DNA from: Nematostella vectensis
Lineage: Eukaryota > Cnidaria > Anthozoa > Actiniaria > Edwardsiidae
Assembly: GCF_932526225.1 (NCBI RefSeq)
Contig: NC_064045.1
Coordinates: forward strand, 5,104,498 to 5,168,497
Length of the DNA stretch: 64,000 bases
Reading direction: 5' to 3'
Shown here: piece by piece, positions 48,701-61,000 of the stretch
How the letters are laid out: each line of letters begins with the position of its first letter
How positions within the stretch are numbered: position 1 is the first letter of the stretch
Translations under genes and position numbers: made by a program
Notes under the pieces: generated by a model
The model's database searches: none
The model's input: the letters and a program-made list of their open reading frames with translations, nothing else
Told to the model about the DNA's origin: nothing

Positions 48701-51292
48701 GCAAAAGCTGCAAAAATATTTCCTGCACCTTGTCATTGATTAAGATCCACATTTTATTCCTCTGTGTTAAGGAAGATATACCTGTGAAGCTGAACCTTGT
48801 TCCCATTGGACAATATGAGACATGTCACCAGCAATTAGCTCATCTCCTCTGTGTGGGCAGTGAGCCATCACTACAACAGAAAGTACAGACATGTCAGGGG
48901 AGGGGGAGAAGTGGGAGCCATGAGGAGGGGCAGGAGCAGTAAGGGAGGGGGGATGGGACCACGAAGGAGGAGGGGTTCAAGATCCATTGAGGGGCAGGGA
49001 CAATGGGGGGAATGGGGCCACGAAGGAGGAGGGGTCAAGATCCATTGAGGGGCAGGGACAATGGGGGGATGGGGTCACGAAGGAGGAGGGGGTCAAGATC
49101 CATCAAGGGGCAGGACAATGGGGGGATGGGGCCACAAAGGAGGAGGGGTCAAGATCAATTGAGGGGCAGGGACAATGGGGGGATGGGGCCACGAAGGAGG
49201 AGGGGGTCAAGATTCATTGAGGGGCAGGGACAATAGGGGGGATGGGGCCACGAAGGAGGAGGGGTCAAGATCCATTGAGGGGAAGGGACAATGGGGGGAT
49301 GGGGCCACGAAGGAGGAGGGGTCAAGATCCATTGAGGGGCAGGGACAATGGGGGGATGGGGCCACGAAGGAGGAGGGGTCAAGATCCATTGAGGGGCAGG
49401 GACAATGGGGGGATGGGGCCACGAAGGAGGAGGGGTCAAGATCCATTGAGGGGCAGGGACAATGAGGGGATGGGGCCATGAAGGAGGAGGGGGTCAAGAT
49501 CCATTGAGGGGCAGGGACAATGGGGGGATGGGGCCATGAAGGAGGAGGGGGTCAAGATCCATTGAGGGGCAGGGACAATGGGGGGATGGGGCCACGAAGG
49601 AGGAGGTGTCAAGATCTATCAAGGGGCAGGGACAATGGGGGAGGGGTCATGAAGGAGGAGGGGTCAAGATCCATTGAGGGGCAGGGACAATGGGGGGATG
49701 GGGCCACGAAGGAGGAGGGGGTCAAGATCAATTGAGGGGCAGGGACAATGGAGAGATGGGGCCATGAAGGAGGAGGGGTCAAGATCCATTGAGGGGCAGG
49801 GACAATGGGGGGAATGGGGCCACGAAGGAGGAGGGGTCAAGATCCATTGAGGGGAAGGGACAATGGGGGGATGGGGCCACAAAGGAGCAGGGGTCAAGAT
49901 CCATCGAGGGGCAGGGACAATAAGGGGATGGGGCCATGAAGGAGGAGGGGGTCAAGATCCATTGAGGGGCAGGGACAATGGGGGGAGGGGGCCAAGAAGG
50001 AGGAGGGGTCAAGATCCATTTAGGGGCAGGGACAATGGGGGGATGGGGCCATGAAGGAGGAGGAGTCAAGATCCATTTAGGGGCAGGGACAATGGGGGGA
50101 TGGGGCCATGAAGGAGGAGGGGGTCAAGATCCATTGAGGGGCAGGGACAATGGGGGGATGGGGCCATGAAGGAGAAGGGGTCAAGATCCATTGAGGGGCA
50201 GGGACAATATGGAATATATAATAATAATATGGAAAATATATATTACGTGGTCAAGGGCTGCAATAAAACTAATTACTGGTCATACTTAAAGCCACACTGT
50301 CACCAGTTCACTTCCGGTCGATTACCTAACAATATCTGATGATTTTTAATGGAAAACGTGAAAAATATTTCAAAATATTGAAAGCAGTGTGTTTATTGGA
50401 AGTTTCTTTGAGGATCTGATTGATAATTTAGAGCGAATGGCCAGTTTAATATCTCGGATTTCATTAGATTCTTTTGTCTTTTAACGTTTGGGGTTTCTTT
50501 CAGACCTCTGGAAGTAAACTGGTGACAATGCAGCTTTAATTCAGCCACTAATCTTGAGGGTGCTTCACAGCCTGCATAAGGTGGTGGTGGTGGTTGGGAG
50601 TAGTGAGGGGGGGGGGGGGAGTGAGGGGGGACATAATTATGTGTAAGACAATGACTTAAGAAGTTGAGAGGTTGTTACTATCATCTTGAAGAGAGTGTGT
50701 TTTGTTGCAATTATATGTTTCATACTTGAGATGAGGTTTCCCATTGATCCTGAAGGTACAAATATTGCGGTTTCTTTCCTCATCAACTTAGCAGCTTTCT
50801 CCTGTAGACCTAGATGTAAAAAACGGACAGAATACACCAGAAATCAATATAGAACCTTTTATAAACGAGTTGTTTTATAAAATCCTATCTCAGGGCCCTT
50901 GCCATTTCAAATAGAGGTGCTTTAAAGTTTATGTGGCGTAGCGTCTACGCGCCATCCAAGTGTTGTATGGTATCTGAACTATTTTAACGAATATGCTTTG
51001 CACACTCTCTGACACTACTACTGTTATACATACTATTGACCGTAGGATCATCGCCAAACACGTCGTCTCCGACCTCGGCCGCTGCCATAAATTGGCGCAT
51101 CTCCTGTGTTGGTTGAGTAACCGTGTCACTTCTCATATCAATAACCCTGTGAACACCTTCCCCCGATTTCGCTCCCATTCCACTGGCATACATTGATAAA
51201 GCCTTCGTTATAGCAGCAGCAGTAACAGGACGGTTCCTGCAAGCGGAAAACGTCAGCTGTTTTACCAAATAATGAGCGAGAATTCTGTTCAT
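45751..51292 (-). CDS. Low-specificity L-threonine aldolase, eight exons
   Basis: The model is 51292-51034, 50809-50726, 48870-48782, 48163-47981, 47775-47638, 47092-47037, 46755-46619 and 46022-45751, giving 405 residues with consistent phase. This PLP enzyme splits L-threonine or allo-threonine into glycine and acetaldehyde. Key motifs: [88 protein letters not shown] with the PLP-binding Asp; and [13 protein letters not shown] with the Schiff-base Lys near residue 251. I chose ATG 51292; the frame extends upstream only to a GTG. The first ~38 residues ([20 protein letters not shown]) are basic and lack acids, so a mitochondrial presequence is possible. Intron 2 carries a 1.3-kb G-rich minisatellite. 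Head-to-head with RMDN1. Confidence 0.93.
46331..46433. repeat. Short foldback repeat, GCTGGC...GCCAGC
   Basis: Arms of about 43 bases (with GACAAAGGAAATG at the inner ends) around a ~17-base centre. It lies in the last intron of the threonine aldolase gene. Confidence 0.82.
48930..50208. repeat. ~57-bp G-rich minisatellite, about 22 copies
   Basis: The unit includes AAGATCCATTGAGGGGCAGG, GACAATGGGGGGATGGGGCC and ACGAAGGAGGAGGGGTC. Copies vary between 56 and 58 bases by changes in G-run length, so no frame stays open throughout. The plus strand is strongly G-rich and the threonine aldolase transcript strand is C-rich. It lies in intron 2 of that gene. Confidence 0.95.
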
Positions 51293-51395
51293 TCTCTTCA
51301 AAAGGTCAGAGTTAACAATCTCTGCCAGGCGTTCCACGGGTTATTGTTTTGGGTTTCCTGTGGCGTGTAATTTATTTGAACCCTGTGGTTCAAAG
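51293..51395. promoter_or_regulatory. Shared bidirectional promoter region, threonine aldolase / RMDN1
   Basis: Only 103 bases separate the two start codons, which face away from each other. No TATA box is evident. Part of this interval must be 5'UTR of one or both genes. Confidence 0.6.
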
Positions 51396-54300
51396 ATGGC
51401 GGCCTCCTTCCCCTCTTTGCGAACCGGTTTTGTGAGGGTTTTCTACAAGATCAACGGTCTGCCAAGTTTTTCGCGCTCAATTTGGGTAATATGTAGAAAT
51501 CGAAATTTTATCAGAAAGGTTGGTTCACCAATATATACATTTTCAAGATTGAAACACTTTTTGTAAGATTTAAACACGACTAGTAACGCCAAAAGACTGA
51601 CAACCCTCATAAAAATTGCATGACGCTTTGTACCACATCTGAAAGGGAAGGAGAACACTTAAATTATTATGCTTATGGAGTTTCTAGGGAGTAGCGTTTA
51701 ACAAGAGAGCAAGGGGGAGGGCGGGGGAGAGGGCAGGGCCTTGAACTTCATACCCTCTCTAACCCCAAATTACTTCTTCTAATCTTGCAAAGTTCTCGTC
51801 GTGTTTCCTCTAATTTTCTAAGGTTCTTTTCCCTCATAAAATACAGTAACTTTTGCTATGCAGACTAGTTTGGACTATAGCTATTATGATCATAGCTGTC
51901 AACCCAATTTGGACAGGAATCTTGTGAAATCAGGGAAAATACAGTAAATATGTGAAACATATCCAAGAGAGCCAATGCGGGTGAATACAGAGAATGTACG
52001 AACATTCTCACAAAAATAAGGCTTGTGATAAAGTCCAAAATCTTGTGACGCCCGCCTAATACATATGAGTTGACGGCTATGTGTTATGCATAGAGTGCAT
52101 TGCATTGAACACCATTGTACTTACAGACCTTAAGCATGTGGGACTACTTGGCTCACACTCTTTTCACATCAGTGAGAACGTAATTAGAGCTTTAAGCACG
52201 GCCAATGCACAAATTAAACATCCATGCCATTCTATCTTTGTGTTTTCCTTATTGTATCACCCATCATACCCAGAAAAGCCATGCTACAACTCTCCCTTTG
52301 TATCCAAAAATATGATTTCTATATGTTTCCTAGATTGGGTACTTGTCGTGGTCCAGGTCTTATCGCTTCTGGTACAGTACTCTCACTGTTCCCCCACTCA
52401 TAGGCTTTAGTTTGTTTGGAAGCTCTTCAAATGTACAGCCAGAAGTGCTGCCAACGCCCAAAGCCAGCGAAGAAGACCTTGCCCTTGAGAAAGCTGATGA
52501 ACTCTTTGATAACAATGCTATTGATGAGTTGTATGAAGTGTTGATTAAGTTTAAAGAGAGTGACAAGGCAGGAACAATGTGGCGCCTTGCGCGGGCTGCC
52601 AGGAACAAAGCAGAGAGAGCAAAAGATGGTAATGAGAAGAAGAAATTTACCTATGAGGCTCTAGAGTATGCTAAAAAGTCTGTTGAACTGGATGATAGGG
52701 ATTTTGCCTGCCATAAGGTAAGCTTGGTATAGGAAAAATTAAAATTAAAAAATGTGACCAGGGTGCTTAAAACAAGCATTTACGCTATATAATATAATTC
52801 CTTTTTTTCCCTTTTTCCCCTAGTGGTATGCCATCACTGTAAGCAATGTGGGAGACTTTGAAGGCACAAAAACAAAAATACAGAACGCTTATACCATCAG
52901 AGATCATTTCCAGGTAACATAGAATTATTGGTAAATTGATGTCAGTATAGAAAAAAGGTTGTAGATTTAATTATTTTAATGACACTTAGTCATGTGATGG
53001 TATTAATGGTGATCTTGCTGGTGATAGCAACAATTACTTTCCTTGGCTGCCTTCAGACTTAAGACCATCACCCTAATATGACAATATATGTCCAAAAGAA
53101 TCTGTCAGAGTGTGGTCTTAGCTGGCTTGAATGCAGGTACACCCCTGACATGGTCATGGTCATATGATATGTATGATGGTGCCACAAATAGCTGATCACA
53201 TATATATTTCCCTAGAAAGCAGTGGATCTTAATCCTACAGATGCAACCTCACGCCATTTACTTGGTCTCTGGTAAGTATTCAGGACTAAGGAATTGGTAT
53301 TCTGTACTGCAGGCGGTAGAGATAAAGTTGATGATGATGGTGATGATGATGATGGTCATTATAATATTGATGATGGCGATGATGATGATAGTGATGATGA
53401 TGATGCAGCGGTTTCATTTGGCCATGGCGGCCGGCAGAAGTGCCGGCTATTTTTCATCGGGTGCTGGCTACTTTTTTTTTAAGAGTCTTGAATTAAAAAG
53501 ATAAAATGACTTTAATGAAAGCCCTGATGATGTTTATGATGAATGTAATGATGATGATAGTGTTGATAGAGATGATTACAGTGATGAATGATAATAGTTA
53601 TGATGATCATGATGAACAGAGATCAACTCTAAACTGGAAAAAAAACCTATTAAGTGGAAACATCTTAGGGTCCTGGCCCCGTACGCCGTTCTGCTCAAGG
53701 TTAAACCAATCAGCTATCGAGCTATGATTTGGGGTTTGAACGGTGCAGATCTGCGCGATTTGAGCCAATCAGAGGTTATAGATCTCGGTGACATCAAGGA
53801 GGTGTTGACATACAATAACCAGACTACTCTGTATGACATAAATATCTGGTTATTACATGTCAACAGAGGTCAAAGCCTTTGTTAATTCTCAAACAAAAGG
53901 TAAAACAAAACCTCTGAAAGTCTCTGAACGAAAACACCTTCTTTGACTGAATACACTAAGCTAAAGAGGAGCGACATTATTTCCACAGGTCTTCTTTTAT
54001 TATTATAGTTTCTCAAATTGATCCTTTTTGTGTTTGATATGTGTATTATTTTTAGCTTACTTGAGGGGTGCTATTTGGCGGGATTGTTTTGGCGAGTTAA
54101 GAACAGTGTTCTCATGTACTGGAACATCCTTCGTGTATCTCCTCCTTAGAGTTAATCGATTAACTCCAATATAATGCCTTTCTTATTTTCGGATTTCAAT
54201 TTCAACTGGGAGCTTGGCAAGCCTTTATCGGCCACGGCGGACTTGTTACTTTGCTTTCGATTATCTTTTGCTATCCCTATCCCTTCCATGGACAAAGTCG

Positions 54301-57102
54301 TTGTAAATGCGCATGCAACCATACAAATATCCATCTTTGGTCGCTTAACAGTAAACTCGGAATGATCAAGCCGGCTGTGATGCGAGGCAACGCGAGTTGG
54401 AGTGCTTATCATTGCATGTGGTCACAAAACAAAAAGCGCAGTCCTGTGCTCACATTAGCCAATAGCCATTAGGACAAGCAGCTATGCCCTTGTCCTTGCC
54501 ACTTGGTTAATCTACTCAGCTTAGTTTCGTATTTTAACTCAAACATATTGATTAAAAATAAATGTGTCATTATATCCAGAATTATCTGTTAAGTACTCTC
54601 TTATTTTGAGAAATTTTGGGCTCGTTATAAAAGTAACGCGAAACGGCAAAACTTGAGCGCAGCCCTGCGCTCGCATTAGCCAAAAATGATACAATTATTA
54701 ACTTCCTGTTGCGCAGGACTGCTCATATATCAGCGAATCCCGTATTTAGCATGATATCGAAACCCAGGTGAACTGCTACCTAGCGCAGAGCAGCTATGCC
54801 CTTGTCCCTGCCACTTGGTTAATCTACTCGGCTTAGTTTCGTATTTTAACTCAAACATATTGATTACAAATAAACATGTCACTATATAGTTATGAAAGTG
54901 ATGCGAAAAGGAAAAACTTGTAAGTTAATTACGAGTTTTGCACACGACTGCACCATTTTGTGCTAATCTTTCAAGATATTTTGCACTTCACTGTTAGCAA
55001 ACCGGACGTTATCTTATCAAATCAAAAAAGTCAGAATGATCAAGCCGACCATAACGTGAAGCAATGCGAGTTGGAGTGCTTATCATTGCAAGTGGTCACA
55101 AGACAAAAGGTGCAGCCCTGCGCTTGCATTTATTTAGTCAAAGGAAGGTGTTTTCGTTCAGAGACTTTCAGAGGTTTTGTTTTACCTTTTGTTTGAGAAT
55201 TAATAAAGGCTTTGACCTCTGTTGACATGTAATAACCAGATATTTATGTCATACAGAGTAGTCTGGTTATTGTATGTCAACACCTCCTTGATGTCACCGA
55301 GATCTATAACCTCTGATTGGCTCAAACCGCGCAGATCTGCACCGTTCAAACCCCAAATCATAGCTCGATAGCTGATTGGTTTAACCTTGAGCAGAACTGC
55401 GTACGGGGCCAGGACCCTAAGATGTTTCCACTTAATAGGTTTTTTTCCAGTTTAGAGTTGATCTCTGTTGATGTTGATTGCAATAACAATGATGACAACA
55501 ACGACCATAGTGACAACAATAATAATGAAGAAGACAAAGATGATGGTGATGGGAATAGTAATGGTTTTGATGATGATGGTTAAATGGTGATAATGTAAGT
55601 TTTCATGGTAATGATGATGATGATGATGATGATGGATAGTCATCTGTGTATCAGGTGTTTCACATTTGCTGACATGCCTTGGTACCAGCACAAGCTAGCT
55701 GCCGCTATATTCTCCACTCCTCCATCTTCAACGTATGATGAGGTATATAGCATTGAGCTGCCATTATCCACTCATTGAGTAGGTTAAGCTCTTTATTTGT
55801 TCACTTATTTATTTTTATGTCCATGTACTAGGGAAGTGTAATTTTGTAGGTAGGTTGTAGGTAATGGATTTTTGTATCTGTATCTAGACATAGTAACTAT
55901 TAGGAAAGTGTTACAATTGTGCTTGTACATCACCATAATTCTAATTAATTTTGTTATTGTTATTGCTGCTTGTGTAGGCACTGAATCACTTCGAGATGGC
56001 TGAATCATGTAAGTTTTAACGCTTACGTTTTTACGCTTAGTTTTAACGATATAGTTTTTAGGCTTAGTTTTAACACTTTATTTTAAAATGCTAGGATTTC
56101 TTTTACAATAACAGGCTCAAAGGAGCCAGAGGAGCCAAAGGAGCCCATTGACCCCTCAACCCAGCTTTACAAGCTGTGATAAGTGCCCACTAGCCAAACA
56201 AAAATGCAAAATAATCACAACAAGATCAAGATACTCAGGGTATAAATCTGGCCAAGGGAACAACCACCTCACCCCCCCCCCAAAAAAAAAAATTATAATA
56301 ATAAATAGTTTACAAAATGCTGCTGTACTTGGCAACAAATAAAACAACCAGGTACAGCAGTATTCCATTTTGGTGGGTTTAAAAAAATAACTTAAATTAG
56401 ATGAAAACTGGTCTTTGTGTGGATTCTGGAAATGGAAATAACCCAGATCTTGCCTGATCTAGCCAAAGGTTTAAACTTGGAGCACCCACTGCTTTACAAG
56501 TACAGTATTACTTATCCTTTACTTTGTGTATCCCCAGTACAGCCTAACTTCTTCAGTAAAAACCATCTTATGCTTGGAAAGACTTATGCTCGGCTGAAGA
56601 AGCTAGAGAAAGCCAAGTTCTGGCTGGAGAAGGCCGCAAACTGTGTGTGTAGGACTGTGGACGACGAACAGGTGAGGCCAATTGGCCAGGGGGAGGGGCT
56701 TGATAGAGGGAGGGGCTGTGGGGAGGGGCTTTTCTTGGCTCTGTGAATATTTATTTAAATGTTGTTTTGTAGTCCAGGTGTTGACTACACCAAAGAATAC
56801 TTATTGACAATAATACAAAATATTTTTTTCTATTTAGATTGTCTGGTTATGAGAATGTCTACAGACATTTGAAAGTGTAAATTATGCTACAAGCTGTAAC
56901 CAGGATCTTGGTCCTTGGGAAGGAGGGTGTGGCCATTTAGCAGACCTAATAGTTGATGGGTGTGGCTCTTCCAAACCTCTCCCCCCCTCTCTCTCTGTCT
57001 CTCCCTTGTGAATCAAAGCCTATGAGAGATTGTAGACATATTATGAACTTTGATTACTTTCAGGCAAAGAAAGAGGCCTCTGAGCTTATTAAAGGGCTTT
57101 GA
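51396..57102 (+). CDS. RMDN1: Regulator of microtubule dynamics protein 1-like (TPR protein), eight exons
   Basis: The model is 51396-51485, 52334-52717, 52824-52913, 53216-53271, 55655-55742, 55978-56008, 56538-56671 and 57064-57102, giving 303 residues, near the usual ~310. The N-terminus (MAASFPSLRTGFVRVFYKIN) is basic and resembles a mitochondrial signal. TPR-type helical repeats follow: EKADELFDNNAIDELYEVL, WRLARAARNKAERAK, YEALEYAKKSVELDDRDFAC, WYAITVSNVGDFEGTKTKIQ, KAVDLNPTDATSRHLLGLWC, FTFADMPWYQ, STPPSSTYDEALNHFEMAE, and LMLGKTYARLKKLEKAKFWL. The pattern matches RMDN-family proteins, reported at mitochondria and spindle microtubules. The exon 2 acceptor (CCTAG before 52334) is my choice because it alone keeps phase. 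Intron 4 (53272-55654) hosts a 1.86-kb long-TIR element. AATAAA-type signals follow near 57390. Confidence 0.93.
53320..53614. repeat. GAT/ATG trinucleotide-rich tract, left part
   Basis: Imperfect GATGATGAT and GATAGTGATG runs (53320-53405 and 53517-53614) in RMDN1 intron 4. The tract continues at 55474-55635 on the far side of the inserted element. Confidence 0.8.
53615..55469. mobile_element. 1.86-kb element with ~335-bp terminal inverted repeats
   Basis: 53615-53950 and 55135-55469 are near-identical reverse complements. Examples are AACAGAGATCAACTCTAAAC at the outer edge and AGACTTTCAGAGGTTTTGTT inward. GATG flanks both ends (53611-53614 and 55470-55473) and may be the target duplication. 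The ~1.18-kb interior has direct repeats (54477-54580 with 54787-54890; 54360-54465 with 55033-55130) and no recognisable protein. It is a non-autonomous DNA transposon or foldback element of unassigned superfamily, inserted in a GAT tract of RMDN1 intron 4. Confidence 0.85.
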
Positions 57103-57644
57103 TCAAGCACAAGATCTATGCCTGACAGTCGGATGAGCATGTTACGCACAGAACAGGAACCTTATGCCACACCTCAACAACCACAACCACATGGCAAAAA
57201 CCACCTTTGAGATTTTGTAAAGAGATTTGCGAGAGTGTATTTCTAAAGACATATCCTTGCATTTGTGACAATGATATTTATTAATCCAATTTTAGATCTT
57301 CTGTTCCTGTTCAGAACATACAAGAGAGTGTCTGTTTTAAACATACTTTTGTGCATTTCTTCAAAGCCTGTTAAATTGTCATTATTTAAGATAAAATAAA
57401 ACTCATGCCCACTTTATGTGGCTTTTGCAGGATCTTCTTTTTTTTGTTTGATTTAATTTATGTTACACTTTATTTTACACTATTACCATCTATTGTGTTG
57501 TCAAAAATATTATAGGTTATTCAAGACAAAAGCAACAAAGCACAGTGCAGTCCCCCTTTCTTCTATTACTCCTTATATTTTGTAGCTTATCTCCTGTGAT
57601 TATCCTTTACTCTCTTTTCTACTCTTTATACAAAGCTTTGGCAG

Positions 57645-57730
57645 GGCACGATACAGAAACATTAAGAAAATATTGGGGGCACAGCCACACCCCTTCTGGT
57701 CTTTTCCTTATAATTTTTAAGCCCATGATC
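57645..57730 (+). repeat. Short interspersed repeat, family 'ACGATACAGAAACATTAA' (copy)
   Basis: Starts GGCACGATACAGAAACATTA and continues through GGGGGCACAGCCACACCCC. It lies between the convergent RMDN1 and GGH genes. Confidence 0.65.
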
Positions 57731-57774
57731 AGTGAATAAGCGAATCTTATAGTCGTTTCCCGGGCCTGGAGGAT

Positions 57775-57900
57775 ACTTCACGATACAGAAACATTAAAAA
57801 ATCAATGGGTTGCACAGCCACGCCCCAAATGGTCATTTTTTTTAATTTTGGAAAATATTGGGGGGGGGGGACCCCCTGTGTCCCACCCCCACTAAGGTGT
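57775..57900 (+). repeat. Short interspersed repeat, family 'ACGATACAGAAACATTAA' (copy)
   Basis: Starts TTCACGATACAGAAACATTA and contains GCACAGCCACGCCCC. It ends in a G-run facing a C-run (57862-57880). A second piece of the same kind, with C-runs and TTCGTGGCCTGCCAC, is at 58380-58460. Confidence 0.65.
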
Positions 57901-58003
57901 TGTTATATTTTGCTAGCCTATCCTCCTCTACTCTTTTTTCTATTCCTCTCTAAATTTTTTTGCCATATTTTTCTCCCATACTAACGTTGCAATGTGAACT
58001 TTA

Positions 58004-61000
58004 CTAAGGCAATGCACTCGCGTTTCTATTGGTCATCTGGAAGAAGTAGGCTTGCATGAAGGTGGTCTCTACCCCTGTGTACGTCACTGGGTAGTTGTAG
58101 ATAAGAGCTCTTGCCTCTTCCCTGCGTGTTGGGAACCGGTGGCCGCTTTGCCGAGCTAAAGTGAAAACAAATGGAGTTTGAGTGGTTTTCAAAAACCTGT
58201 AAAATACTAGTTAGTTTATTAAGACACCGTAATGTCTTCGTGTTCTTTTGTTCTGGCTTGACTTGTACACTTTATTTCAAATACATTTTGTTGCACGGGA
58301 ATTTGAAAACCACTCTCAAGAAAAAGAAAAAATAATTTTAGGAAAATAGCGGGGCAGTATCAGGGCTTTAGCAGCGGTAGTATCACCCCCCCCCCCCCCA
58401 ACCCAAATATTTCACGCCGCCCCCCCCCCCCCCCTATATTTCGTGGCCTGCCACAACATCTGCATATAAGAAATCATCAGCTTCTTTTCTTGTTTAGGTG
58501 CATGCCCCAAACGGGGGACTCTGGGTAACTGAAAGCTCAAATACTATAAGATAAAAATATAAAAATGCTTAAAAGAATGCACGTCGGATTTAAGTCTTCA
58601 GGGGCCCCCCTTCCGTGGCTCACGAAAGTTCGATAAGATTCAACGCTTTTCCCTGGGTTTCTGTGTGTGTCTATTGAATGTACCTTGATTTATGAAGACA
58701 TCGGCAACATGTTGCCCTAGCCATATCGCCTCCTGGGAGTGCGAGAACACCTTCTCAGTGGACCACTCAAACATGGGCTTGGAAGGGTGCCAGTGAAACA
58801 GGAACAGCGGCATTTCTCTTCCTTACGCATGCGCATCAAAATAAAAATGTTACGTGTTGAAAAAAACCTGCTAAAAAGTTTCCATGTCATTGTAAATTTA
58901 TTTACAAAGTTCAAAGAAAAACATTATATCTATGCATATAACGCCCCTTATTTAGAACATCTTAGTGAACATTTTACCTTCAAGTGTGGCTATAAACTCG
59001 GAACCTTGTCTGTCTACGTTTGTTGAAACAATCCTGAACATATTGCTTAGTCTTTTGTATCGATGGAATTTCTGTAACGTAAAGAAAGAAGGGCACGTAG
59101 TCTTCGTTATTCCAGTACCTAGCCGCCTATATACTGTGGACCCGTTTCGGGTGGCCTTTTTTGTCCTTTCGGGTGCCTCCCTTCTCCCCGCGGCGATGGG
59201 GGCGCGCATGTTCACGGGAATTCCCCACGTAATCAAGATGACTCGTTTCTCCCGTTGGTATAATTTTTACTATATGCTCACCTTGGGAGATATGCCCTTG
59301 ATGTGATTATTGTACGCTATTGGGTGGGACTGAATGTGATCGATAAGTTGCTGGGACGCTGTACCAAATAGCTTACTCTGTCGAAAATCTAAAGTGAGGA
59401 CATGTGAATTAAAGACATCATTATCATATTTCACTGGTGTGTTCAGTTAATACCCTAAAGGTGGGAGGGGGAGATATCAAGCGGATAAAAAAATAATAAT
59501 TTGATGGTTAAAACAATTGAAGGGAAGGGCTCTAAAAAATAGGCTCTCAAAGGGTTAGCTAATATAAAGTGGATGTTTGTAGCGTAGCAGTAGCAGGCCA
59601 CGTAAAATGAGGGGGGAGGTGCACAATATAGAAACATAAAAAAACATGGGGGGACACAGTCACGCCCCTACTGGTCATTTCCTTGTAATTTGGGGGAACA
59701 TAGCCCTAGAGATCCCAACCCTTGCTACGGCCCTGACTTACCAGGCGTTAGCTTAAGCGGCAGGAGGAGGTTTCTAGCATCGGTGTAGTGTAAGAGGTTG
59801 TTTTTGTACTGTCCGTGATTAAGTGACACTCCTGATATTATCATAGATATGAGCTCCAGGCCAAGGCACTCCGCCCACACAGGGAACACTTCCCCTTTAA
59901 GGTTTTCCTTTATGGCCAACTCCAGAATCTGCTTTCCAACAGCGGCATATCTAGAAGCATTTAGCTTGATATGTCCACCGGGAAATACAACCCTGAAAAA
60001 AGTTTCAGGAAAATCATCAGGAAAATATGTTAATAGTTTATAAACGCCCTTTCCTCTCTCACCTTGAGTCCGACTTTCACGTCCCCTATCCCGACACCTT
60101 CCCTTCCGACACCTCCCATCCATTCCAGACTACTTTGGTTTGTACTAACCCGCTAACTGAGTGAAACATCTTCTCGATCTCTTCAGGGGTTCTATCAACG
60201 CTGTCATAGTTGTCAAGGAAACGTCGCGTCAACACCTTAAAAATCACAACAGGGCCGAGTTTGGCCCTGCTGTTTGCTAGCGTGTCATGTATCCTCACTG
60301 CCTATAAAGATTGTGTTTTGTTCTCATCGCAGCAGCGTTTTTTTGTTTGTTTGTTTGTTCTGTTTTGGGTTCAAATGTCATTTATGAAGTCATACTTCCA
60401 CTTGAGCCGAGGTCGGGGGTGCTTATTAGGGAGGGGACGTTTATTTAAAGAAAGGCGATTATTCGAATCATTACGGTAGCTTATATTGATGGATAAAAGG
60501 AAAGTGGCCAGCTCAAAGGCATCGCGTGACAGGTTTAGAACGACTGCGCAGTAGATTAGTTGTTGCTATGTTCTTTGTTCTATGAACTGTTTTTAAGAAT
60601 GTCGATCTTAGTTGTTGCTATGTTTTCTGCACTATGTACTGTTTTTAAGAATGTCGATCTTAGTTGTTGCTATGTTCTCTGTACTATGTACTGTTTTTAA
60701 GAATGTCGATCTTAGTTGTTGCTATGTTCTCTGTACTATGTACTGTTTTTAAGAATGTCGATCTTAGTTGTTGCTATGTTCTCTGTACTATGTACTGTTT
60801 TTAAGAATGTCGACCCCCAACTCATTTGTTGTTGTTTATCATTGAAAATACAGCGGTTTATTCGCAAGGAAACTTCCAAATAACAATCCACAAATTAAGC
60901 CTGATATTTTATCGAGGATATTTGATTGAAAATATCTTGGTTACTTGCTTGAAATAGCCGATATGGAAAATGGGTGCTTTGTGTGACTCGGCATTGAGCG

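Noticed and set aside
48851-50169. Many Gly/Arg/Asp or Pro/Ser/His repeat frames on both strands
   Set aside because: Products of the 57-bp minisatellite; frames break whenever unit length changes.
51034-51337. Threonine aldolase start at 51337
   Set aside because: That codon is GTG; the first in-frame ATG is 51292 and begins a plausible targeting sequence.
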